Shown here piece by piece: positions 32,052-39,193 of a stretch of DNA of 39,348 nucleotides. Every line of letters starts with the position of its first letter. Positions within the stretch are counted from its first letter, which is position 1. The stretch spans positions 1-39,348 of the forward strand of contig NVUK01000011.1 of assembly GCA_002401865.1 (NCBI GenBank), read 5' to 3'. Source of the DNA: Candidatus Aerophobota bacterium (GTDB lineage Bacteria; Chlamydiota; Chlamydiia; Chlamydiales; Simkaniaceae). The translations under genes were made by a program, and so were the position numbers. The notes beneath the pieces were generated by a model. It was not told the DNA's origin, searched no databases, and worked only from the letters and a program-made list of their open reading frames with translations.

Positions 32052-32756
32052 TTAGCTCTCTAGTACAACTTTCAAGTGTTCACAATGCTTTTTTCCACAC
32101 GTACATCCTACGGGATCTCCTAAAAAGACTTGGTATTTTTCATCCTTGTCAAAAGGATTAGAAACTTTATACCTTTTTTCACCCATCTCTTTAATATCCC
32201 ATTCTCTAAATTTAAGATCTTTATCGGTTACCATTTCTTCAGAGGGGGCTTCAGTAGCGTTATCTTCTACCTTGTTAATAGAGCGTACAACTTGGCAGTG
32301 AGGACAATTACAGTGAGGCTCTGCCTTTAAATCTTTGATCCTGGATGTATCAAAGCCCATCATAGCAGCCATCTTTGTCACTTTATCCAGGAGGTCTGGT
32401 GGTAAAGGATCTGAATGGGATAACTTCATGTCATGTTGTGTGCAATTCATTAAAGCATTGACATCACCTAGGCTATCAAAATTAAAAGGGAGGTCAAAAG
32501 AGAACAATGAGTTCCTTTCTTTCTCCACTTTTTTCTCTGTAATCACATGAGGATCTTTGGTCCCTTCAAGATGTTCTGTGTGCGTTTTAAAAATGTCTTC
32601 AAGCGTTTGGGGCGTTAAGTTGGGAATATTGATCTCTGTGCCACTAATTAACGTTACCACTAGGGATCCTTCTGAACAATGCAAGGATTTAATGTTATCC
32701 CATGCTGTTGAGATAAAGGGAGGAATACATAAGATTTTATCATTGATTTTCTTCAT
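32052..32756 (-). CDS. SWIM-type zinc-finger protein (CT016-like)
   Basis: 234 aa from the ATG at 32756. The frame is open to 32828, but GAGGTGG lies 6-7 nt before 32756 and a perfect promoter lies inside the longer version, so the shorter start is right. The C-terminus has a SWIM motif, CxC...CxH (Cys218, Cys220, Cys225, His227), in CTCGKKHCEH. A second Cys cluster, HCNCPHC (148-154), lies in the middle. SWIM motifs bind zinc and are used in DNA or protein binding. The N-terminal 100 residues form a small domain, then an acidic linker. It lies between phoH and the Ctad1-like gene as CT016 does in C. trachomatis. The function is unknown; the CIRCE operator suggests a stress-response link. Confidence 0.8.
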   Translation of the reverse strand: MKKINDKILCIPPFISTAWDNIKSLHCSEGSLVVTLISGTEINIPNLTPQTLEDIFKTHTEHLEGTKDPHVITEKKVEKERNSLFSFDLPFNFDSLGDVNALMNCTQHDMKLSHSDPLPPDLLDKVTKMAAMMGFDTSRIKDLKAEPHCNCPHCQVVRSINKVEDNATEAPSEEMVTDKDLKFREWDIKEMGEKRYKVSNPFDKDEKYQVFLGDPVGCTCGKKHCEHLKVVLES

Positions 32757-32786
32757 AAACGCCACCTCAAGGGAATCTTTTATTAT

Positions 32787-32815
32787 ATTATAAAACGGAC
32801 CAGTAGCTCTGTCAA
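32787..32815 (-). promoter_or_regulatory. Perfect consensus sigma70/66 promoter of the SWIM gene
   Basis: On the minus strand TTGACA (32815-32810), 17-nt spacer, TATAAT (32792-32787): 12/12 consensus with ideal spacing. Transcription should start near 32780, giving a leader of about 24 nt with a GAGGTGG ribosome-binding site. Such full matches are rare among chlamydial promoters. Confidence 0.85.
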
Positions 32816-32821
32816 CCATAA

Positions 32822-32848
32822 TTAGCACTCAAAAGAAAGGAGTGCTTG
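32822..32848. promoter_or_regulatory. CIRCE-type operator (HrcA-binding site)
   Basis: TTAGCACTC (32822-32830), a 9-nt spacer, GAGTGCTTG (32840-32848). The CIRCE consensus is TTAGCACTC-N9-GAGTGCTAA, so the left arm is perfect and the right arm 7/9. It ends 6 nt from the -35 of the SWIM gene promoter. HrcA/CIRCE is the known heat-shock repressor system of chlamydiae, usually at dnaK and groE operons. Confidence 0.8.
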
Positions 32849-33102
32849 TAAAGTTTCTTAGAGAGTTAATTATTAGAATCTTGAGTTGTTTTCTGTAAGA
32901 GTATAAATTTTTATTGAATCAAAATAGAGGGTGATCTATAGCTGGGAATAAGAGAGGGGACGGCGTATATAGTCTATTATCTATATAGGTTTTGATCTCA
33001 AGTTCAGTTTGTAGGCTCCAAAGAAGGGAGGATTTGTTAGCCACTAAATTAATCAAATATTTTTTGACACTAACAAACCTGTTATCTAGGAGATGAATAT
33101 TC
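32849..33102. other. Intergenic region upstream of phoH
   Basis: Together with the operator and promoter to its left this makes a 346-nt gap. It holds a possible plus-strand promoter TTGAAT-N17-TATAGC around 32914-32942 and a 7-bp inverted repeat TATATAG/CTATATA (32966-32987, 8-nt loop). Nothing else is supportable; the reverse-strand ORF here overlaps phoH and looks like a shadow. Confidence 0.4.
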
Positions 33103-34410
33103 ATGGGAAGAAAAACTTTCGTATTGGATACAACTGTTTTTTTGCACGATCCAATGGCTTTAAGTAAATTTGAAAACAGCGATGTGATTATTCCAATTGC
33201 TGTTTTACATGAGCTTGATAAGATAAAAAGAAGTAATGACATGCTAGGGAAAAATGCAAGAGGAGTCCTTAGGCAAATAGAAAAATTAGAGGGAGATATC
33301 TTTTCAGGCATTAAGCTTTCTAATGGAAGTTATATTTCAGTTTACATTCAACGTTCTAAGCCTAAATCGAGTGCTTTTCACTATAATTTAGATAATTATA
33401 AACACCAAATATTACTTACAGCCTTTACGCTTCAGGCTGAGGGGAAAGATGTGGTTGTACTGATTTCAAAAGACTTTATCTTAAGACTCAAGGCTCAGTC
33501 GCTTGGACTGCTTGCGCAAGACTATGTTAATATCAAAGCATTAGAGAGTCGTGCCTATTCTGGAAAAAGAGATGTAGAGCTCTCGAAGCTCGATGCGGAT
33601 AAGGCTAATCAGAAGGGAGTGATTGATGTGGGGCATTTAGACCCTTTTTATCCCAATGAGTATGCTGTGATTAAGTCAGGGGGTAATACCAAGTTATTTG
33701 CGAAATATTGCTCTGAACAAGAAGGGCTTAAAGTTATTAGTAAAGCGGGTCAAAAAGTTTGGGGAATCAGTCCTTTAAATGATGAGCAGAGCTGCGCGAT
33801 GGATCTTTTACTCAACGACAAAGTTCCACTGGTGAGCTTAGTAGGTCCTGCTGGTACGGGGAAAACATTACTAGCCCTTGCTTGCGCTCTTGCCAAAGTG
33901 TTTGACGAAGGCGTTTACGGGCGTATTTTAGTGACAAGACCTATCATGCCTTTGGGTAAGGATATAGGTTTCCTTCCAGGTTCTAAAGAAGAAAAAATCT
34001 TTCATTGGATGCAACCGATCTATGATAACTTAGAATTTATATGTGGCATCTCTGGTGGTGGACAAGCTGGTGCTGAGACAAAACAGTGGATCATGGATAG
34101 TGAAAAAATAGAGCTTGAAGCTGTGACTTATATTAGAGGAAGGAGTTTGGCTAAAACATTTATGATTATTGATGAAGCTCAAAACTTGACACCGCACGAA
34201 GTAAAAACCATTATCTCTAGAGCGGGTAAAGGAACAAAAGTTGTGCTTGCAGGAGATCCTTCTCAAATTGATAATCCTTATTTAAGCGAAGACTCTAATG
34301 CTCTTTCGTATGTGATTCAGCACTTTAAGCCAGAAGCGGTTTTTGGTCATATAGTCCTTCATAAAACGGAAAGATCAGAACTTGCGGCTATTGCTGCAAG
34401 GATTTTGTAA
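33103..34410 (+). CDS. phoH: PIN domain-PhoH ATPase (PhoH2/YlaK type)
   Basis: 435 aa. The N-terminal PIN nuclease-like domain (1-145) has acidic residues in FVLDTTVFLHDP and VLHELDKI and the later ISKDFILR. The C-terminal PhoH ATPase/helicase domain (about 225-435) has Walker A GPAGTGKT (248-255), TRPIMPLGKDIGFLPG (278-293) and Walker B IIDEAQNL (355-362), then AGDPSQIDNP. PhoH2-type proteins are RNA helicase-RNases. An AGGAG site lies 9 nt before the ATG. In C. trachomatis the corresponding gene is CT015 (from memory). Confidence 0.94.
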   Translation: MGRKTFVLDTTVFLHDPMALSKFENSDVIIPIAVLHELDKIKRSNDMLGKNARGVLRQIEKLEGDIFSGIKLSNGSYISVYIQRSKPKSSAFHYNLDNYKHQILLTAFTLQAEGKDVVVLISKDFILRLKAQSLGLLAQDYVNIKALESRAYSGKRDVELSKLDADKANQKGVIDVGHLDPFYPNEYAVIKSGGNTKLFAKYCSEQEGLKVISKAGQKVWGISPLNDEQSCAMDLLLNDKVPLVSLVGPAGTGKTLLALACALAKVFDEGVYGRILVTRPIMPLGKDIGFLPGSKEEKIFHWMQPIYDNLEFICGISGGGQAGAETKQWIMDSEKIELEAVTYIRGRSLAKTFMIIDEAQNLTPHEVKTIISRAGKGTKVVLAGDPSQIDNPYLSEDSNALSYVIQHFKPEAVFGHIVLHKTERSELAAIAARIL

Positions 34411-34427
34411 CAGCATATCTATGTAAT

Positions 34428-34456
34428 AGGGCAGGCTAAAGTTTGCCCTCTTTTTT
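34428..34456 (+). terminator. Rho-independent terminator of phoH
   Basis: agggca (34428-34433) pairs with tgccct (34444-34449), 10-nt loop, then c and six T residues (34451-34456). It overlaps the last codons of the convergent ABC-F gene, so the two transcripts overlap at their ends. Confidence 0.75.
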
Positions 34457-36202
34457 ATCGAGTAGATATTGCCACCTCTCATAGAGGGTGTTGAGCTGTT
34501 CAGATAGCTCTCCTACTTTTTCATATTCACTTAAATCATTACTATCAGATAGCTGATCTGTAAGCGTTTCTATGCTTAATTCGATTTGTTCAATCGTTGC
34601 TTCTATTGATTCTAGCTCTTTAGATTCTTTATAAGAGAGTGATACTTGTTTCTTTTTTACAGAACTGTCAGTACGTAAAACTTGCTTTTTTTTCCCTGAC
34701 TGTTTTTTGCTTTTTTCATATAGCTCATAAGTAGGATAAAGTGTGTGTGTTCCGTCGGTGTTTAGATGAAGTAAATTATTGCATAAGTTTTTCATTAGAG
34801 ATCGATCGTGCGATATGATTACCAAAGCGCCTTTAAAAGAGGTAAGGCTCTCTTCAATCACTTCGAGTGTTTCAATATCCAGGTCATTGGTGGGTTCGTC
34901 TAGAAAAAGAAGGTCAGCTTCTTTGAGCATGAGGCGAGCGATTAAAATACGTGCTAATTGTCCTCCTGAGAGACATTTTATAGGTAGTTGAAGGTTGTCT
35001 GATGGAAACCCAAATCGTTTAGCCCATCCTGCAACGTGAATAGATTGACCTCTGTAGTTCACCATATCGCTACTGGGAGAAAGAGCCTCTTGAAGTGTTA
35101 GATGTAGAGGTAATTGCTCGCGTTGTTGATCGAAGTAGACGATATTGAGACCATCGGCTGTTTTAATGGTGCCCATTGTGGCAGATTCTTGGCCGCTTAA
35201 CATTTTTAACAGTGTTGTTTTCCCACAACCATTAGCGCCTACAATACCTAGCCTTGTTTGAGGAGTGAGTAAAATATTTAGAGAAGAGAAGAGAGGTTTG
35301 TCTCCAAAAGACTTGGATAAGTTGTTTGCCGTAAGTAGTTTACGGGTTTGTCTATGGGAAGAGGTGAAGTCGAGATTAATGCGGGTTTTTTTGTTTCGTT
35401 GCTTTAGGTGAGAAAGCTCTTCTTGTAACAGGTAGGCATTTTCAATACGGGATTTTGACTTGGTTGTTCTTGCTTGAGGGGTAGTGTTCAGCCAGGCTGT
35501 TTCTTGTTTCACTTTCCCTTTAAGCGAGGCAAGTTTTTTTTCCTGTGCTTTTAAAAAGTCTTCTTTTTTTTCAAAGAAGGAGTGAAAAGAGCCTTTAACT
35601 TGAAACAATCCTCCTGGATAAACAGGGTTGATTTCAAGAGTAGAATTAGACACTTTTTCTAAAAAAGAGCGGTCGTGGCTAATAATAGCGACAGCGCTAT
35701 TTAAACGAATTAAAAAGCTTTCAAGCCACTCAATGCTTTCTACATCGAGGTGGTTTGTGGGTTCATCAAGAAGTAAAAGCTCAGGGTCTGTAAGCAAGGC
35801 ACGTGCAATATCTAACCGTTTTTTCCACCCACCAGAAAGGGACGTTGTACACGCTTGATAATCGGTGAATCCTACAAGGCTTAGCAGTTGCTTTGCTTTT
35901 AGCTCTGCTTCGTCGTTGTTCATACCGCTGTGTACGCTTTTAAGGTAGTCTATTAGCGGCATCTCGGGGATGATAGGCATTTGAGCGCTATAGCCAATAG
36001 TTATTCCTTTTTTACGTATAATATCGCCACTATCAAAGCTTTCTTGCCCCTCCATAATCTTCATAAGCGTGGATTTCCCCGCTCCATTAGGGCCAATAAT
36101 ACCTACTTTTTCACCACTATGAATGGAGAAAGAAAAGCCTGAAAATAGTTGTTTGGGGCCTATAGACTTGGTGATGTTATTTAGGGATAAAAGTGCGCTC
36201 AT
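34436..36202 (-). CDS. ABC-F family ATPase (Uup-like)
   Basis: 588 aa with two ABC domains and no membrane segments, as in ABC-F proteins that act on ribosomes or DNA. Domain 1: Walker A GPNGAGKS (37-44), signature SLSGGW (121-126), Walker B LLLLDEPTNHLD (142-153). Domain 2: GANGCGKT (322-329), LSGGQ (411-415), LLFLDEPTNDLD (431-442). The inter-domain linker (about 205-285) is charged and helical. The C-terminal extension (about 520-588) is a coiled coil, which favours the Uup subgroup over EttA. The start has no clear Shine-Dalgarno. It is convergent with phoH. Confidence 0.9.
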   Translation of the reverse strand: MSALLSLNNITKSIGPKQLFSGFSFSIHSGEKVGIIGPNGAGKSTLMKIMEGQESFDSGDIIRKKGITIGYSAQMPIIPEMPLIDYLKSVHSGMNNDEAELKAKQLLSLVGFTDYQACTTSLSGGWKKRLDIARALLTDPELLLLDEPTNHLDVESIEWLESFLIRLNSAVAIISHDRSFLEKVSNSTLEINPVYPGGLFQVKGSFHSFFEKKEDFLKAQEKKLASLKGKVKQETAWLNTTPQARTTKSKSRIENAYLLQEELSHLKQRNKKTRINLDFTSSHRQTRKLLTANNLSKSFGDKPLFSSLNILLTPQTRLGIVGANGCGKTTLLKMLSGQESATMGTIKTADGLNIVYFDQQREQLPLHLTLQEALSPSSDMVNYRGQSIHVAGWAKRFGFPSDNLQLPIKCLSGGQLARILIARLMLKEADLLFLDEPTNDLDIETLEVIEESLTSFKGALVIISHDRSLMKNLCNNLLHLNTDGTHTLYPTYELYEKSKKQSGKKKQVLRTDSSVKKKQVSLSYKESKELESIEATIEQIELSIETLTDQLSDSNDLSEYEKVGELSEQLNTLYERWQYLLDKKEGKL

Positions 36203-36383
36203 GTAATGGGGGAATCGGGTTTAAATTGGATTTTTTAGTATAGCACAGAATGGGGGTCTCAAGCAAGATGTCGTTTTAAGCCCTTGATTGCTTATTAATT
36301 AAAGAAATTTATATATATCTGTATATTAAAAACAAAATTACAGTGTGATAGTATTAGAGGTGTTAATTGCTTGGAGTAGAACT
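36203..36383. other. AT-rich gap left of the small decayed ORF
   Basis: This is the first part of a 565-nt stretch (36203-36767) with no intact gene. It contains AT-rich promoter-like sequence (TTGCTT, 18-nt spacer, TATATA around 36287-36316) leading to the small ORF at 36384. I see no RNA gene in it. Confidence 0.35.
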
Positions 36384-36542
36384 ATGGCAGCAGTAGGTTT
36401 GAAATTGATAGCTCAGGCGTCTTCTAAGGCTCTCAATGAGCTGTTTATGGCTTGATCAGATCTGGGGATGACACAGGTCGTTCCTCGTGCTAGCTATCCA
36501 TCCACTACACAATCTGGGGGATTTGGTTTTAAAAACCATTAA
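36384..36542 (+). pseudogene. Small ORF broken by an in-frame TGA
   Basis: ATG at 36384 with a GGAG site 8 nt upstream opens 23 codons (MAAVGLKLIAQ...NELFMA), then TGA (36453-36455). The same frame then continues for 28 more codons (SDLGMTQVV... GGFGFKNH) to TAA at 36540-36542. The pattern suggests a short gene with a nonsense mutation or a remnant of a larger one. It could instead be a genuine 23-aa peptide or chance. No similarity recognised. Confidence 0.35.
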
Positions 36543-36683
36543 CCCTCTTAAAACACACCATTATACAAAACATCTAAGACATTCTCTGTTAAAGGCTTAT
36601 AAAGCCAGTCCCGGTCTACATTTTCCTTAATCCGTTTGTATAAAGTCACTTACGTTATTATTTCACTACTTATTGAATTTTAA
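36543..36683. other. Non-coding gap upstream of the three-paralog family
   Basis: No ORF or RNA gene is evident. A short hairpin ggcttataaagcc (about 36594-36606) occurs inside it. The right part grades into the AT-rich promoter with the palindrome. Confidence 0.4.
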
Positions 36684-36719
36684 TTGTTTATATACTAATA
36701 TAAATTATATTAGTATATA
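36684..36719 (+). promoter_or_regulatory. 31-bp perfect palindrome overlapping a promoter
   Basis: Arms of 15 nt, TATATACTAATATAA (36689-36703) and its exact reverse complement (36705-36719), flank a single A. A plausible promoter, TTGTTT (36684-36689), 16-nt spacer, TATATT (36706-36711), coincides with it, so the palindrome would cover the spacer and -10. This is the layout of a repressor operator. The sequence is nearly pure A/T, so a structural role is the alternative. Confidence 0.5.
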
Positions 36720-36767
36720 TATTTTTTTTAAAATATTAAGGGTAAAAAGACAAAGAAGGGGTTCTTT

Positions 36768-37667
36768 ATGTCAGTAGTTAACAATCAAACGAGAGGGATC
36801 TCCCCAGCAGAGCAAAAAGGGTCTGTTGGTCACGATAGAGAAGAATCTAAAGTGAACACAAGCGTATCTAAGGTTGGACAGACAGCTATAAAGCAGGCAG
36901 CGGCAATGGCAACTAGAGCACCCGTAAGTGAATTTGAATTTGAGTATGATGCGGGCTTAGTCGCTGCAAATACAATTGAGTATGATGTCAATAATCCTGG
37001 AGAGAAGTTTTTTTCAAAAGAATTTACAGCGAAATTATTTTCTCCAGATGACGCTATGACACAAGATCAAGAAGTTCTCAAGTATTGTCATGACTTAAAG
37101 AGCGTTATATTAGCAGAAGCTACGCTTGTTGAGCAAATAAGCGGTAGTCCGGGCACGCACTATATGGAGACAAGAAATGAGAAGGGTAAGAGAGTTCTAT
37201 CGACACAGGGAGCAGAATATTATAAGGCAAAAGAAGACCGTATCATAGGTGCACTTGCAGAGGAGGCTTATCACTATAAAGTAGATGAGCAGAATGTTTT
37301 AGGGTTAATTCCAAAGACAGGAGCTGGAGCGAAAGCTGCGCATCTATTGTTACACAGGTCTGCTGATGGCAACAGGATTGCTGAGGTTTGCTTAACACAA
37401 TTTAAAGCAGCAACGCCTGAGGAGAAAAAAGCTAAAATAGAAAATTTTGAAGTTGGCGCAACACAATTTAAAGCAGAAGTTTCTAGAAAGAAACAAGCTA
37501 AAACAGAAAGCCTTGTTCAGCAGGGGTATCACTATAATGTAGGTCCAAGAGGTATCAATGTGTATCCAAAAGAGGGTGCTAGAGCGGAAGCTGCACGCGC
37601 TACTTTAGAAAGAACTTTGACGCCGCCAGATGTTAGAAATATTTGCGAAAATTTATTAAAGAGTTAA
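36768..37667 (+). CDS. Unknown protein with two copies of the GYxY-EAKAAR module
   Basis: 299 aa, no family recognised. The first 50 residues are polar and Ala-rich. A central region (about 60-160) is followed by two related segments: 163-199 (EAYHYKV... TGAGAKAAHLLLHRS) and 248-284 (QGYHYNV... EGARAEAARATLERT). The same module appears once at the C-terminus of each of the next two proteins. There is no signal peptide or membrane helix; it is soluble, charged and probably mainly helical. The ATG follows GAAGGGG, a Shine-Dalgarno shared by the whole set (GAAGGGGTTCTTT before this and the third gene). First intact gene of the family. A type III-secreted effector is conceivable but nothing in the sequence proves it. 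Confidence 0.65.
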   Translation: MSVVNNQTRGISPAEQKGSVGHDREESKVNTSVSKVGQTAIKQAAAMATRAPVSEFEFEYDAGLVAANTIEYDVNNPGEKFFSKEFTAKLFSPDDAMTQDQEVLKYCHDLKSVILAEATLVEQISGSPGTHYMETRNEKGKRVLSTQGAEYYKAKEDRIIGALAEEAYHYKVDEQNVLGLIPKTGAGAKAAHLLLHRSADGNRIAEVCLTQFKAATPEEKKAKIENFEVGATQFKAEVSRKKQAKTESLVQQGYHYNVGPRGINVYPKEGARAEAARATLERTLTPPDVRNICENLLKS

Positions 37668-37683
37668 GGGCTTTTAGCCTAAT

Positions 37684-37705
37684 AAAAGTATAAAAAAAGA
37701 AGGGG
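37684..37705 (+). repeat. Leader repeat, copy 1
   Basis: A 22-nt leader (aaaagta, a run of A with one T, then gaagggg) ends 6 nt before the ATG of the 243-aa gene. The identical 22 nt recur at 38490-38511 before the 218-aa gene. It carries the Shine-Dalgarno sequence and marks duplication of gene plus leader. Confidence 0.75.
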
Positions 37706-37711
37706 AATATT

Positions 37712-38443
37712 ATGTCAAGTGTAAGCAATAATAATCATGTTAATGCTGCAGTAGTTAGCGGTCAAACTGGCTCTGATGGTAGAGCTGAACGTACAGCGCA
37801 AGACACGGCTATAACCCGTGTAGCAGTCCAAGTTTTTACTGATCAACACGCAGAGGCGGCGGTAAACGAACGACCAGGCGAATGCTTTGCTGTTGTAGCA
37901 GACGCGGTGGCGGCGTATGAAGGGATGCCGCATGCTCAAGAGGTAGTGGTTCAGGATCAAGCGGCTAGAGTTCGCAACGTACCTACGTTAACTTATGCGG
38001 GTATTGGAAGAGGTCTTGTTGAGTCTAGTCGTTCAGGTTTTATAGAGAAGTTATTTGGTAGTAGAAGGGCGAGCTCCACGCGGCAGACGGATTCTCGTAC
38101 AACGGGTCAAAAATTCAAGGATTTTTTTAGATCAGCTCCAGTAAAGGTAAGGGTGAATGCAGATCGCATGGCGCGTCAAAAATTAGCATATGCTATTGCA
38201 TTAAGCTCTGACAGTGAGCAGCGTACTCAAGAAAAGCTTGCGCATAAAGGATACACCTATACCATTAAACCGCATTCATCTTTTGGTATTATGGGTACGC
38301 TTGTGCTGGTTGACAAGGAAGGCTCTGAAGCTAAAGCAGCACGTCAATTGCTGAAAAATATTGCTAATTCAACACAAACACGTGGTTTTTTTATTGCAGT
38401 AGCTCAACGTGATAGCACATCGCGTTATAGAGTAATCATGTAG
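37712..38443 (+). CDS. Unknown protein, GYxY-EAKAAR family member 2
   Basis: 243 aa, unrecognised. The N-terminus (NAAVVSGQTGS at 11-21, then RAE) matches the next protein. The middle (40-125) is variable. A nearly invariant block, GQKFKDFFRSAPVKVRVNA (132-150) plus RMARQ, is shared with the 218-aa protein, and the C-terminal module runs at 174-217 (KGYTYTI... SEAKAARQLLKNI). Basic, with no signal peptide and no membrane helix. It lies 44 nt after the 299-aa gene, with GAAGGGG as ribosome-binding site. Low similarity in the middle but identity in the block suggests gene conversion or selection on the block. Confidence 0.65.
   Translation: MSSVSNNNHVNAAVVSGQTGSDGRAERTAQDTAITRVAVQVFTDQHAEAAVNERPGECFAVVADAVAAYEGMPHAQEVVVQDQAARVRNVPTLTYAGIGRGLVESSRSGFIEKLFGSRRASSTRQTDSRTTGQKFKDFFRSAPVKVRVNADRMARQKLAYAIALSSDSEQRTQEKLAHKGYTYTIKPHSSFGIMGTLVLVDKEGSEAKAARQLLKNIANSTQTRGFFIAVAQRDSTSRYRVIM
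38103..38163 (+). repeat. 61-nt exact repeat inside two paralogs, copy 1
   Basis: These 61 nt are identical to 38834-38894 (offset 731). After one mismatch another 16 nt are identical. They encode the conserved KFKDFFRSAPVKVRVNA block. Identity at third codon positions implies recent duplication or gene conversion. Confidence 0.8.
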
Positions 38444-38489
38444 CTGTAGAAGGGGTTGGAAGTTGAGGCTTCAAAGGTTTTAGAAAAGT

Positions 38490-38511
38490 AAAAGTATAAA
38501 AAAAGAAGGGG
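38490..38511 (+). repeat. Leader repeat, copy 2
   Basis: Identical 22-nt copy of the leader at 37684-37705, ending 6 nt before the ATG at 38518. Confidence 0.75.
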
Positions 38512-38517
38512 TTCTTT

Positions 38518-39174
38518 ATGTCATCAGGTGTAACCAATGATAATCAAATTAATGCTGCTGTAGTTAGCAGTCAAACTGGCTCTAGCGATAGAGCTGAACA
38601 TGCTCAAGAAGGAACTGTACACCGTGTAGCAGACCAAGTTCTTGCTGCTCCACAAGCAGCAGCGGCGGCGGATGATATACCCATGGCCCGCGTGGTAGTG
38701 GCTACAGGTCGCCGTGTAACTAGATTAAATCATGTGTCTGCTGAAAGAGGTGCTACTGCTCCTAGATGTTCAGAGGATTTTTTAGAGCAGTTGCTTGGTG
38801 GTAGCATAGAGCGCCCCGATAATCATCGAACACCGGGTCAAAAATTCAAGGATTTTTTTAGATCAGCTCCAGTAAAGGTAAGGGTGAATGCAGAGCGCAT
38901 GGCGCGTCAAACATTAGCGCATTCTGTTGCCTTAAGCTCTCTCAATGATGGGGACGCTAAACTATCTCTTATGGAGAAAGGATACGCCTATAGCATTGTG
39001 GATCATCCACAGTTTTCTTTTGCGTGTAGGCTAGTGCTGGTTTCAATACCAGGACCTGAAGCTAAAGCTGCACGGCAATTGCTAAAAAATGTTTCTGATC
39101 ACTCCGAAATATATGATGCTTTTGTGATGGAGGCTTCTAGCGATCCTTCCTTACACGGCATAACAATTATGTAG
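38518..39174 (+). CDS. Unknown protein, GYxY-EAKAAR family member 3
   Basis: 218 aa, a paralog of the 243-aa protein: N-terminus NAAVVSSQTGS (12-22), Ala-rich segment (43-52), conserved block GQKFKDFFRSAPVKVRVNA (107-125) and RMARQ, then the C-terminal module at 149-192 (KGYAYSI... PEAKAARQLLKNV). No signal peptide or membrane segment. It starts 74 nt after the previous stop and probably belongs to one transcript with the two genes before it. Both this gene and member 2 are followed straight after the stop by GTAGAAGGGGTT, the start of the next gene's leader. Confidence 0.65.
   Translation: MSSGVTNDNQINAAVVSSQTGSSDRAEHAQEGTVHRVADQVLAAPQAAAAADDIPMARVVVATGRRVTRLNHVSAERGATAPRCSEDFLEQLLGGSIERPDNHRTPGQKFKDFFRSAPVKVRVNAERMARQTLAHSVALSSLNDGDAKLSLMEKGYAYSIVDHPQFSFACRLVLVSIPGPEAKAARQLLKNVSDHSEIYDAFVMEASSDPSLHGITIM
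38834..38894 (+). repeat. 61-nt exact repeat inside two paralogs, copy 2
   Basis: Second copy of the identical block at 38103-38163, within the 218-aa gene. Confidence 0.8.
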
Positions 39175-39193
39175 CCGTAGAAGGGGTTCTTTA

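Noticed and set aside
32919-33311. 130-codon reverse-strand ORF upstream of and overlapping phoH
   Set aside because: Overlaps the certain phoH start region, lacks a ribosome-binding site and has a composition typical of an antisense shadow.
36384-36542. Selenocysteine or read-through at the in-frame TGA
   Set aside because: No sign of a SECIS-like structure, the residue context fits no selenoprotein, and chlamydiae are not known for it; decay is simpler.
36594-36606. Possible tRNA or small-RNA hairpin ggcttataaagcc
   Set aside because: Only one short stem; no cloverleaf, no TTCGA-type arm and no terminator.
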